A stretch of 64,000 bases of DNA from Crocinitomicaceae bacterium TMED114 (GTDB taxonomy: Bacteria > Bacteroidota > Bacteroidia > Flavobacteriales_D > Sanyastnellaceae). The DNA is taken from contig NHFP02000003.1 of assembly GCA_002172485.2 (NCBI GenBank), positions 253,205 to 317,204 on the forward strand, in the 5' to 3' direction. Of the stretch, positions 52,289 through 61,050 are shown in pieces; positions within the stretch are counted from its first letter, which is position 1; every line of letters starts with the position of its first letter. The translations under genes and the position numbers were made by a program. The notes under the pieces were generated by a model, which worked only from the letters and a program-made list of their open reading frames with translations, was not told the DNA's origin and searched no databases.

Positions 52289-54475
52289 ATGACCCGTTTT
52301 CTCCTCTCGGCTTCGGCCCTCTTTTGCGCCTTCTCTCTCTCCGCGCAGGACAACATCCTCGACGTCCGCAACAACTACAACATCGGTGATGTGGTGACCG
52401 TAACCGGCGTGGTCACCAGCGACGACAACCTTGGTTCCGTGCGCTACATCCAGGACGCCACGGCCGGCATCGCCCTCTACCCAGGCGGTGACTGGTCGGA
52501 TTGGGACGCCGAACCGGCCATCGGGGACTCCCTGACTGTGACCGGCGAAATCACCGAGTACAACGGTTTGCTCGAAATCGGTCCGAACCTGAGCGCTGTG
52601 GTCTTTGAGGGCACCGGTACCCTGCCAGAGCCGCTGGTCATCGGCGGCGCCGACATGGATGAGTCGCTGGAAGGCCAATTGGTCCGTGTCAATGGCGTAA
52701 CCTTTCCGTTGGCCGGCCAGGAAATCACGGGCAACAACACCTACGATTTCACCGCCGATGGCCAGACGGGCGTCATTTACGTCCGTACCAGCAACAGCCT
52801 CGTCGGCGAGACCCTCACTGGCTGTGCCGTCGACCTGCTCGGCATCGTCTCCCAGTTTTCCTTTAACGGGACGGGGGGATACCAGCTGCTCCCGCGGGGT
52901 CCGGTCGACCTGATTCCCGCTGCGGGCATTTGCTACACCTCCCCGGTGGTGCAATCCGACATGACCACGAGCAGCTTCACCTTGAGCTGGACGACGGACC
53001 TGGCCTCAGAAGGCATGGTCGAATACGGCCTGACCGAAGCGCTCGGCACCGTGGCCATGGGCGACGCAGGCACGACAGACCACAGTGTGGCCCTCACGGG
53101 CCTCGAAGCCGGTCAGATCTACTACGCCCGGGCCATCTCGACCCTGCCCGATGGGGAAAGTGCCACCTCCCCCATCCGTCCTTACGCCACGGTCTCCGGT
53201 TCGTCGGGGGACATCCACGTCTACTTCAACGGCTCGGTGGATGCCTCCGCCGCCACGGAAGAAGTCGCCCAATCGCTTGGCGCCGACCTCAACGACACAG
53301 TGGCCGCCTGGATCCTGTCCGCACAGCACACCCTCGATGTGGCCGCCTACAACCTCAACGACCAAACGTTGATCGGCGCGTTCAACGACGCCGCGGCCAA
53401 TGGTGTGGAGATCCGCTGGATCTACGAGGGGCAGAACGCCAACACCGGCCTTGGGGCCCTCGAAGGTTCCATTCCCACCCACCCCCGCACCGACGGACAG
53501 GGCAGCGGCATGCACAACAAGTTCATCATCGGCGACGCGGACTACACCGAATCGGCCTTCGTGCTCACGGGATCGACGAACCTTACCACAGGCAACTTGG
53601 TGCAGGACTTGAACAACGTCATCGTCTTCGAGGACCAGAGCCTCGCCCGCGCCTACACCATCGAGTTCCATGAAATGTGGGGATCGGATGGTCCGACGCC
53701 CGACGAGAGCAACGCCAAGTTCGGACCGGACAAGACCTGGAACACCCCGGTGGACTTCCTGATAGGTGGAAGCCCGGTGGAGCTGTACTTTTCCCCGTCC
53801 GACGGCACGACCAACGCCATCCGTCAGGAGATCGAGTCAGCAGACAGCGAATTTGAATTCGCCCTTCTCGCCCTGACTCGGGATGACTTGGGCGAGGCCA
53901 TCGCCGAACTGGGCGCCAGTTTCTTCGTGAATCCCATCGGGGCCATCGAACAGGTCAACACGACTGGAAGCGAATATGACAACCTGCAGTCCGCAGGCGT
54001 TCAGGTCTACGCCCACAATGTCAGCCCCGACCTGCACCACAAATACGCCATCGTCGACCACGCCAGCCCGGCCTTCGACCCTGTGGTCATCACCGGCTCG
54101 CACAACTGGTCTTCCTCCGCGGAAAACGTGAACGACGAAAACACAGTGCTTGTGCACGACGCCCGCATCGCCAACCTGTACCACCAAGAGTTCCGGGGCA
54201 TGCTCATCGACCTCGGTGTGATTTCCTCCGTGAAGGACGAGGTCCGCGGGGCCCGCGTGTTGCTCTACCCGAACCCTGTCGAAGGCACCTTAAATGTGCA
54301 GTGGTTGGAGGGCGAGCCGAACGGTCCCCTGGTGCTGCGCGACATGGCCGGCCGCGCCGTGTTGAGTGCCCACATGACGTCGGGAACAGCCCGAGTGTCC
54401 ACGGCCCACCTGGCGCCTGGAGTCTACACCGTCAGTTTCGGGGACGGCACCACCTCCCGCGTGGTCCTCCGCTGA
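52289..54475 (+). CDS. Secreted OB-fold / fibronectin III / phospholipase-D-type protein, T9SS cargo
   Basis: A 728-residue protein, signal peptide 1-20. Residues ~22-210 hold a YhcR/ExeM-type OB fold (GDVVTVTGVVTSDDNLGSV, IQDATAGIALYPG, GDSLTVTGEITEYNGLLEI). A fibronectin-III-like segment (~215-305) follows, then a phospholipase-D domain with two HKD motifs: HNKFIIGD near residue 409 and HHKYAIVD near 583 (HxKxxxxD complete in both). A T9SS sorting domain ends it (YPNPVEGTLNVQW near 660). Both catalytic halves look intact, so it should hydrolyse phosphodiesters, probably extracellular nucleic acid (phospholipid is the alternative). Confidence 0.92.
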   Translation: MTRFLLSASALFCAFSLSAQDNILDVRNNYNIGDVVTVTGVVTSDDNLGSVRYIQDATAGIALYPGGDWSDWDAEPAIGDSLTVTGEITEYNGLLEIGPNLSAVVFEGTGTLPEPLVIGGADMDESLEGQLVRVNGVTFPLAGQEITGNNTYDFTADGQTGVIYVRTSNSLVGETLTGCAVDLLGIVSQFSFNGTGGYQLLPRGPVDLIPAAGICYTSPVVQSDMTTSSFTLSWTTDLASEGMVEYGLTEALGTVAMGDAGTTDHSVALTGLEAGQIYYARAISTLPDGESATSPIRPYATVSGSSGDIHVYFNGSVDASAATEEVAQSLGADLNDTVAAWILSAQHTLDVAAYNLNDQTLIGAFNDAAANGVEIRWIYEGQNANTGLGALEGSIPTHPRTDGQGSGMHNKFIIGDADYTESAFVLTGSTNLTTGNLVQDLNNVIVFEDQSLARAYTIEFHEMWGSDGPTPDESNAKFGPDKTWNTPVDFLIGGSPVELYFSPSDGTTNAIRQEIESADSEFEFALLALTRDDLGEAIAELGASFFVNPIGAIEQVNTTGSEYDNLQSAGVQVYAHNVSPDLHHKYAIVDHASPAFDPVVITGSHNWSSSAENVNDENTVLVHDARIANLYHQEFRGMLIDLGVISSVKDEVRGARVLLYPNPVEGTLNVQWLEGEPNGPLVLRDMAGRAVLSAHMTSGTARVSTAHLAPGVYTVSFGDGTTSRVVLR

Positions 54476-54494
54476 TCGATTCTCGTCTCCATTG

Positions 54495-54529
54495 AAAAGC
54501 CCGGATGCAACCCTGCACCCGGGCTTTTT
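54495..54529 (+). terminator. Rho-independent terminator of the receptor/PLD cluster
   Basis: AAAAGCCCGG pairs with CCGGGCTTTT over a loop with an inner TGCA pair, followed by TTTTTG. It ends the lamin-tail/receptor/PLD transcript. Confidence 0.92.
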
Positions 54530-54647
54530 GTTTGAACTCATTTCCCCTTCAAAACGCGCGAAATGGTGGCTCATACCTCATTTCAATCCTTTCGAACATT
54601 CTATATCTGAGTCTGTTACCTGTTCTGAATCACCCTAATTCCAACTC

Positions 54648-56177
54648 ATGCTCAAGCATACCCTTCTGATGCCCTTGCTTTTCCTCGGGCTCATTTTTAA
54701 CGCACAGACGACCGTCGTCGATGTGGTGGTCAACAGCGAAGACCACACCACCCTCGAAGCTGCTGTTGTGGCCGCTGACCTGGCTGGCACCCTGAGCGGC
54801 GATGGCCCGTTCACCGTGTTCGCCCCGACCGATGCTGCATTCGACGCCCTGCCCGCCGGAACGGTGGACGCCCTGCTCATGGACCCGGCTGGTGACCTGA
54901 CCGACATCTTGCTCTACCACGTCCTCGGTGCCGAGGTGATGAGCGGCGATCTCGCGCCCACCCAAACCGTGGCCACGCTCAACGGCGATTCCATCACCGT
55001 CACCGTCGACATGGACATGGTCTCCATCAACGGTGTCGCTATGGTCATTGCCGCCGATGTCGCTGCAGACAATGGCGTGGTGCACGTCATCGACGCCGTG
55101 CTGCTTCCGCCGGCCGATCCGACTGTGGCCGACATCATCACGGACAGCCAGGACCACACCGTCCTTGCCGCTTTGTTGGACAGCACCGGCCTCGACGAGA
55201 CCCTCGCTGGTGAGGGCCCGTTCACGGTTTTTGCTCCGACTGATGCTGCCTTTGACCTCATCGACCCGCTCGAGCTCATCGACATCCTGCAGGACAACGA
55301 CCTTCTGACGTCCATCCTGACCTACCACGTGGCCGGCAGTGCCGTTATGAGCGGTGACCTGTCCGACGGCCAGATCATCACCACCGTCAATGGTGCGGAC
55401 GTGACCATCTCCATCATGGACGGAACCGTCATGGTCAATGAGGCCACTGTCATCATTGCCGACCATGAAGGTTCCAACGGCGTGGTGCACGTCATCGACG
55501 TGGTGCTCTTCCCGCCGGCTCCCAACCCGGCTACCGTGGTGGACATCATTGTCGACAGCCCGGACCACAACCTGCTCGAGCTCGCCGTTGGGGCAGCCGG
55601 CCTCGTAGACGCCCTCTCTGGTGAAGGCCCCTTCACTGTCTTCGCTCCAACCGATGCCGCCTTCACCGCCCTTGTGGCTTCTCTCGACATCACGGCGGAC
55701 GAGCTGCTCGCCCTCGAGAGCCTGAGCGACATCCTGAAGTACCACGTGGTGGGTGCGGCAGCCCTCAGCACAGACTTGAGCGATGGTCAATTGCTCACGA
55801 CCCTTGAGGGAAGCGATGTAGAAATCAGCATCGACATGGGCGTGATGGTCAACGACGCCAATGTTGTGGAGGCCGACCTCGTGGCCGACAACGGTGTCGT
55901 GCACGTCATCGACATGGTTCTCAGCCTCCCGAGCGGTGTAGATCAGGTGGCCCTCGCCGACCTGTTCAACGTGTTCCCGAACCCGACCACGGACGTCCTC
56001 CGCTGGAACGGTGTGGCCGTGGACCGCATCCGCGTCATCGACACGCAAGGCCGCGTTCGCCTCGAAACCACCAACGCCGTGGGCAGCCTCGACCTGTCCA
56101 GCCTCGAGAACGGGGTCTTCATGGTGGTCATCGAAGCTGAGGGCCAACGTGCCGTGAAGTCCGTGCTCAAGCGCTGA
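54648..56177 (+). CDS. Secreted triple fasciclin (FAS1) domain protein, T9SS cargo
   Basis: A 509-residue protein, signal peptide 1-19. Three FAS1 domains, about 21-152, 154-288 and 292-425, each with a TVFAPTDAAF H1 motif and a DNGVVHVIDxVL-type H2 motif. The C-terminus is a T9SS sorting domain (FPNPTTDVLRWNG near 442, end KSVLKR). FAS1 proteins are surface adhesion modules. Monocistronic, with its own terminators before and after. Confidence 0.95.
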   Translation: MLKHTLLMPLLFLGLIFNAQTTVVDVVVNSEDHTTLEAAVVAADLAGTLSGDGPFTVFAPTDAAFDALPAGTVDALLMDPAGDLTDILLYHVLGAEVMSGDLAPTQTVATLNGDSITVTVDMDMVSINGVAMVIAADVAADNGVVHVIDAVLLPPADPTVADIITDSQDHTVLAALLDSTGLDETLAGEGPFTVFAPTDAAFDLIDPLELIDILQDNDLLTSILTYHVAGSAVMSGDLSDGQIITTVNGADVTISIMDGTVMVNEATVIIADHEGSNGVVHVIDVVLFPPAPNPATVVDIIVDSPDHNLLELAVGAAGLVDALSGEGPFTVFAPTDAAFTALVASLDITADELLALESLSDILKYHVVGAAALSTDLSDGQLLTTLEGSDVEISIDMGVMVNDANVVEADLVADNGVVHVIDMVLSLPSGVDQVALADLFNVFPNPTTDVLRWNGVAVDRIRVIDTQGRVRLETTNAVGSLDLSSLENGVFMVVIEAEGQRAVKSVLKR

Positions 56178-56202
56178 CCTCCGTTTTTCTCAATGCAATC
56201 GG

Positions 56203-56228
56203 CAAGGCCGTCCTCAGGGGCGGCCTTG
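56203..56228 (+). terminator. Hairpin terminator after the fasciclin gene
   Basis: CAAGGCCG pairs with CGGCCTTG around a ten-base loop; the T run is weak (TTGCTTCTC). Confidence 0.6.
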
Positions 56229-56265
56229 TTGCTTCTCAATATTTCGGGTTCCCGAGTGGCGGAGT

Positions 56266-57054
56266 TTACTTCACGAGGAACCAAGCATTCAGCAGGTTTT
56301 CTCGATTGTATTGCATGGTCGATCCGGTGTCCTGGTCGATGACGTCCAATCCGGCGGCCATGCAAATGGCTTGTCCAGCTGCCGTGTCCCATTCCATCGT
56401 GGGGGCAAAGCGGGGATAGCAATCCGCCAGTCCCTCGGCCACCATGCACAGCTTGAGGGAAGAGCCCCGAGACATCGTGGCCACTTCGCCGTGGGCCGTC
56501 CGGAGCTCCTCGATGAAGGCCTCCGTCTCGGGGGACAAGTGCGATCGGCTGGCGACCACAGTGTACGGGCGATCTCCCGTGGGCAGGGGCAATTCCAGAG
56601 CATGCTCGATGGCACTCTCAGGGATACGGTCAGCGCCCATGTCCACCTCCACTTTGAAGCCCCCCCGATCCGACGAGAAATACAGTGCTCCAGTCACCGG
56701 AACGAGAATCACACCAATGAGGGGCAATCCGTCGCGGACCAGGGCGATGTTGACCGTGAATTCTCCATTGCGCTTGATGAATTCCTTGGTCCCATCGATG
56801 GGGTCCACCACCCACAGCTCGGACCATGATGCGCGCTCGCTGAACGGCATGTCCCGCCCCTCCTCGGACAGCACGGGAATGCCCGTGTCTTGAAGGTGGC
56901 GCTCAATGATGTCGTGGGAAGCGAGGTCCGCCCGGGTCAAGGGAGAATCGTCGCCTTTGACGGTCACGTCGAAGTCGCCGCTGTGGTAGATGTCCAGAAT
57001 CGCGCGCCCGGCTTCATGGGCAGCGCGGATGGCCGTGTGGAGCAAGGCTTGCAT
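56266..57054 (-). CDS. cysQ: 3'(2'),5'-bisphosphate nucleotidase CysQ
   Basis: A 262-residue inositol-monophosphatase-family enzyme from ATG 57054. Metal-binding motifs are GDDSPLTRADLASHDII near 35-51, PVLSEEGRD near 60-68, WVVDPIDGTKEFIKRNGEFTVNIAL near 81-105, and EWDTAAGQAICMAAG near 216-230. It hydrolyses PAP to AMP and recycles it from sulfate assimilation. A TAGCTTCG box five bases upstream of the ATG fixes the start. Confidence 0.95.
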   Translation of the reverse strand: MQALLHTAIRAAHEAGRAILDIYHSGDFDVTVKGDDSPLTRADLASHDIIERHLQDTGIPVLSEEGRDMPFSERASWSELWVVDPIDGTKEFIKRNGEFTVNIALVRDGLPLIGVILVPVTGALYFSSDRGGFKVEVDMGADRIPESAIEHALELPLPTGDRPYTVVASRSHLSPETEAFIEELRTAHGEVATMSRGSSLKLCMVAEGLADCYPRFAPTMEWDTAAGQAICMAAGLDVIDQDTGSTMQYNRENLLNAWFLVK

Positions 57055-57059
57055 GCCTG

Positions 57060-57067
57060 CGAAGCTA
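57060..57067 (-). promoter_or_regulatory. Promoter box TAGCTTCG of cysQ (leaderless arrangement)
   Basis: Minus-strand TAnnTTnG box, five bases from ATG 57054. Confidence 0.5.
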
Positions 57068-57143
57068 GGCCTCCCAAGTCCGCCCATCCATTCGATAACC
57101 TCAAGGTCATCTGTGCTTTGCACTGTACAGCGATTATCGCGCC

Positions 57144-58409
57144 GTGCTCCCATCAAAGAACAGCGGCCAAAGACGGCTCACCCAAGGAGTCAAAGCCTTC
57201 GGTGGTTTCATATTGTGCCTGTCCGTAATGAGCATGGTGCACATGGCGGTCTACAGTCCGGCCTACACCTTCCCCGAGACCGACCCTTTTTCCGGAACGG
57301 TTTGGTACAACCCCTACCAAAAGCTGGATGGATCGGATTGGCAATTGGGCAACTTTCAGGTCCAATCCGAAGTCTGGGGGGGCATCACCAACGGCCGAAA
57401 CAACACGCCCCAGCGCATATTCGATGTCTACTCCGAATTGGGATACGACATCATCACCATTTCGGACTACATGTCCATCAACCGGTTCACCACACCGGAC
57501 CGACCGCTGATCCGCGTGTATGAGCACGGCTATGGCGCCTTCAAGACGCACCAAGTCTGTCTGGGCTCCGAATCGGTGGTCGCCTTGGACTATCCGTTGC
57601 TTCAGTCCCGCCACAACAAACAGCACATCCTCCGCAGACTGTCCAATGCCTCTGGAGCGGTGGCCATTGCCCATCCCAGTTTGCGCAAGGCGTATTCACT
57701 GGAGGACATGGCCCTGTTGACGGACTATCAATTGGTCGAGGCAAGCTCCAAATTTCGAATGAGCATGCCCCACTGGGATGCGGCCCTCTCAGCCGGCAAG
57801 CCTGTTTTCATCCTCTCCAATGACGACGCCCACGACTTGGACAAACCCTGGGAATACGGACGCAACGCGACCATGGTTCACACGACGTCGCTTCAGGAAG
57901 AGGACGTCATTCATGCCCTGGTCACGGGAAAGGCGTACGCTTTTCTTCCCGGAACCGGAGAAAATGCGACCCATCAGGAGAAGGTGGCGCACCTGTCCGA
58001 GCGTTCAGAATTGCGCAGTTGCAAAATTCATGGCGATTCCCTGTGGATTGAGGCCAGCCTGCCCATTCTCGAGGCGCGCTTCATTGGACAAAACGGCGAC
58101 ACCCTGATGACACAAGCGTGGCAACAGGGCGCCCGGCGCGCAGGTTTTGCCCTGAAACCTGAGCACACTTATGTTCGGGCAGAGATGGAACTCACCAATG
58201 GCGACGTGTACATGTTGAACCCCGTCTTCAGAACGGAACATGGCGTGCCCCCTGTTCCTGCTGTGGCTGCGGTCAACCTGCCACTGACCCGGACGATTCG
58301 AATCGGTTTTGGTCTGTGCCTGCTCTTTGCTGTGCTTCTCTTCGGGAGGAAGCGCCGAATTCGCCTGGGCCTTGGCCGCAGCAAAACAGTCCTTCGCGCC
58401 AGCGCATGA
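57144..58409 (+). CDS. Membrane-anchored PHP-fold protein with a degenerate active site
   Basis: A 421-residue protein with a GTG start at 57144. An N-terminal helix (~19-38) and a C-terminal helix (~385-402), followed by a basic tail, anchor a PHP-fold ectodomain. Recognisable segments are GNFQVQSEVWGG near 69-80, YDIITISDYMSIN near 102-114, AIAHPSLRKAYSLED near 173, and VFILSNDDAHD near 218-228. In active PHP enzymes the first segment carries HxH and the second TDH; here they are QxQ and SDY, so two or more metal ligands are lost. It is coupled by ATGA to the GT39 gene. Confidence 0.8.
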   Translation: MLPSKNSGQRRLTQGVKAFGGFILCLSVMSMVHMAVYSPAYTFPETDPFSGTVWYNPYQKLDGSDWQLGNFQVQSEVWGGITNGRNNTPQRIFDVYSELGYDIITISDYMSINRFTTPDRPLIRVYEHGYGAFKTHQVCLGSESVVALDYPLLQSRHNKQHILRRLSNASGAVAIAHPSLRKAYSLEDMALLTDYQLVEASSKFRMSMPHWDAALSAGKPVFILSNDDAHDLDKPWEYGRNATMVHTTSLQEEDVIHALVTGKAYAFLPGTGENATHQEKVAHLSERSELRSCKIHGDSLWIEASLPILEARFIGQNGDTLMTQAWQQGARRAGFALKPEHTYVRAEMELTNGDVYMLNPVFRTEHGVPPVPAVAAVNLPLTRTIRIGFGLCLLFAVLLFGRKRRIRLGLGRSKTVLRASA

Positions 58410-59908
58410 GCAGGACTGCCCTCCGATGGCTGCTGCTTGGCTTGATCGCCCGTTTGGCCCTGGCTTTGGGTCTCGACCTCGGAAACGACGAGGTGTACTA
58501 CCGGCTCTACGCCCTGTATCCTAATTGGAGTCATTTCGACCACCCTGCCATGCTGGGTTGGCTGACGGCGCTGATGACCGGCTTCTCGAGCGCACCGTCC
58601 GACTTGGCACTGAGGGGACTTCCGCTCCTCTGCGGGACGCTCGGCGCTTGGCTCACCTACGAAATTGGGGAATCCCTTGGGGGCGAAAAAGCCGGTGGAA
58701 TTGCGGTCGCCCTGCACACAGCCAGCCTCTACAGCAGTGTCATCACGGGGACATTTCTGATGCCAGACGCGCCCCAATCTGTGTTTTGGCTGGCCACCTT
58801 GAATCTGGCTGTCCAGCAATTGCCCAAGGGCACTCCCCATTGGGGTGCATGGACGACCATGGGCTTGCTCATTGCCGGGGCCCTGCTGTCCAAATACCAC
58901 AGTGCCTTTCTGGTGGTGGGCATTTGGGGGTTCTGTGCAGCCCACGCCAGAAGGCATTTCAAAACGGTCGGCTTCTGGTGGATGAATACAGTGGGGGCCT
59001 TGGGGCTGTTGCCCACCTTGTGGTGGAATCAATCCAATGATTGGATCTCCTTTGCCTTTCACGGTGAACGGGTTCAGCCCACGCACGGTCTCCGTTTTGA
59101 CTTCGCAGCCCAGGAAATCGCAGGCGAAATCGCCTACCAAAATCCTGTGGTGTGGTGGATGGTTTGGGCCGCCATCATCGCTGCATGTCGCGGGCGCTGG
59201 CGGAGACAGCCAGAAGCCAGCTTGCTGCTCTTCACCGCCATCCCCCTTCTCGCGGTATTCATCGGGTTTTCTTTGTTTCGAAGAACGCTGCCCCACTGGA
59301 CAGGCCCTGCTTACCTCACCCTGCTTCCCTTGGCTGGCACCTTGGCCTCCAGTTGGGGAAAACAAGGGCGACGACTTGTGCGGGCGGCCATTGGCCTGTT
59401 TGCTGCCATCGTTGTCGTTGGGTTGGCCCACATTCGAACTGGATGTATCACCCCGTCCGCAGGCTTGGACAACGCTGCAGAGGACGTGACCCTGGACCTG
59501 TTTGGATGGGAGCAAGCCGGATCCCTCTGGATGGAATTCATGACAGCGGAAGGCCTGGACCCCGACCGTACCGCATTGATTTCACCGGGTTGGTTTCCCG
59601 CTGCCCACTTGGACCACTACCTCTCTGCACCTTCTGGGTGTAGGACATACGCGTTGGGCAGCCTGGCAGCGGTCCACAAATTCGCTTGGGTACACGGAGA
59701 ATGGGGCACGCCCAGCGATTCAGACCGATACTTCCTGGTGACGGACAGCCGCAATTTCCCGCGCGCCGACGCTTGGCGCGAGGATCATTTTCCGGAGATC
59801 CCGTGGCGGACTGCTGGAACCATTGACCGTGGAGGAAAGCCGGTCAAAGCGTTGTTTGTCATCGAGGTTCCTTCCTGTCCCAAGACCGACATCACATCGG
59901 TACACTAG
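58406..59908 (+). CDS. GT39/ArnT-PMT-type membrane glycosyltransferase
   Basis: A 500-residue polytopic protein from ATG 58406. It has the family pattern: acidic first loop GLDLGNDEVYYRLYALYPN near 20-38 (Asp-Glu catalytic), WSHFDHPAMLGWL, LLCGTLGAWLTYEIGE near 73-88, ALLSKYHSAFLVVG near 158, ~10 helices, and a C-terminal periplasmic domain. It should use an undecaprenyl-phosphate sugar to glycosylate a lipid or protein. Its stop overlaps the convergent glycosyltransferase by four bases. Confidence 0.88.
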   Translation: MSRTALRWLLLGLIARLALALGLDLGNDEVYYRLYALYPNWSHFDHPAMLGWLTALMTGFSSAPSDLALRGLPLLCGTLGAWLTYEIGESLGGEKAGGIAVALHTASLYSSVITGTFLMPDAPQSVFWLATLNLAVQQLPKGTPHWGAWTTMGLLIAGALLSKYHSAFLVVGIWGFCAAHARRHFKTVGFWWMNTVGALGLLPTLWWNQSNDWISFAFHGERVQPTHGLRFDFAAQEIAGEIAYQNPVVWWMVWAAIIAACRGRWRRQPEASLLLFTAIPLLAVFIGFSLFRRTLPHWTGPAYLTLLPLAGTLASSWGKQGRRLVRAAIGLFAAIVVVGLAHIRTGCITPSAGLDNAAEDVTLDLFGWEQAGSLWMEFMTAEGLDPDRTALISPGWFPAAHLDHYLSAPSGCRTYALGSLAAVHKFAWVHGEWGTPSDSDRYFLVTDSRNFPRADAWREDHFPEIPWRTAGTIDRGGKPVKALFVIEVPSCPKTDITSVH

Positions 59909-61050
59909 CCCTTGGCCATACGGGTATACAGACTGCACAGGACATTGGATTCCGCCTGCCAACTCAGGGATTGCGCCGCGCGGGTCAACCCCGGCCCGAA
60001 CTGGGCTCCATTTTCCTGTCTCATGTTGCGTAAGGCCTTGCGCCACCCTTCTGCCGTGTCGGCCTCTACCACTTTGCCGACATGGAATTCCTCGATCAAT
60101 GCCCGACAATCCGGCAAGTCATTGGCCAACACCGGCACCCCGGCGAGGAGGTACTCAAAGAGCTTGTTGGGCAGGCAGTAGAGGTAACTGAGGCAGGTGG
60201 GCTTGACCGATACCAGGCCCACGTCTGCGCTCCGGGTGTGCTCCAGGACGTCCTCGTACGCCACGGCGGGGTGGACATGCACGTGGGGCAGCGCCTCCGC
60301 AGTGGCATCCACGAGGGACTGGAGCGGACCGTACCCCATGAGGACCAAGTGAATGCCTGTGCCTTCCAGACCCCGCATCGCGTCGAGTGCGGTCTCCAAG
60401 CCCCGGTTGTGGGTGAATGCGCCTTGATAGAGGGCGATGAAGTCGTTCTCCGAGATGCCGAACCGGCTGCGGAAATGATCGGGAGCCTGGCCGTCCTGAG
60501 TCGGCTGGGGCTCCGGAATGTTGCGCACCAAATGGACTTCGGGAATGCCGTGTGCGGCATAGCGCTCCCGGTAGGCCTCCGCAATGGAGGGGCTGACGGT
60601 GATTACGGCAGTGGCCTTGCGGATCATCCGACGCTCCAGCCAGGCCACCATTTTGCGCTCAGCAGCGGGCTTGGCGTTGCGCTCCGCCTCGAACTCATGG
60701 CAGTCGTAAACCAGCTTGAGCCGAGGGTTCAGCCTCTGGGCGCACCAGCCGAGGACGAAGGCTTCGATGTCGTTGCAATGCCAAGCATCCACCTTGCGCC
60801 ACCGCCAGACCACCCGCAGGGCGAGCTCAGCCATTTTCAGGACGCCGAACACCGTGCCCCGGGGCAAGGCTGCCGTTCGAATGCGGGTGCGGACGACGCG
60901 CCAACCGTCACGCTGCTCCTCCAACTCCAAGTCCGCCTTGTGCAGGGCCACCACCGTCACATCGTGCCCGTCGGCTGCCAAGCTCTGGGAAACCTTCAAC
61001 ACGCGGTTGTCCCGCGTAAAGTCGTTGAGGACCACATTGGCGATTCTCAT
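59905..61050 (-). CDS. Glycosyltransferase family 4 (GT-B fold)
   Basis: A 381-residue enzyme from ATG 61050. Donor-site features are FIALYQGAFTHNRGLETALDAM near 218-239, VSVKPTCLSYLYCLPNKLFEYLLAGVPVLANDLPDC near 294-328 (the ExxxxG[vi]P region), and KVVYDCHEFE-like LVYDCHEFEAERNAKPA near 112-128. The start is fixed by its overlap with the flippase stop (ATGA). It is probably a sugar-chain assembly enzyme paired with that flippase. Confidence 0.9.
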   Translation of the reverse strand: MRIANVVLNDFTRDNRVLKVSQSLAADGHDVTVVALHKADLELEEQRDGWRVVRTRIRTAALPRGTVFGVLKMAELALRVVWRWRKVDAWHCNDIEAFVLGWCAQRLNPRLKLVYDCHEFEAERNAKPAAERKMVAWLERRMIRKATAVITVSPSIAEAYRERYAAHGIPEVHLVRNIPEPQPTQDGQAPDHFRSRFGISENDFIALYQGAFTHNRGLETALDAMRGLEGTGIHLVLMGYGPLQSLVDATAEALPHVHVHPAVAYEDVLEHTRSADVGLVSVKPTCLSYLYCLPNKLFEYLLAGVPVLANDLPDCRALIEEFHVGKVVEADTAEGWRKALRNMRQENGAQFGPGLTRAAQSLSWQAESNVLCSLYTRMAKG

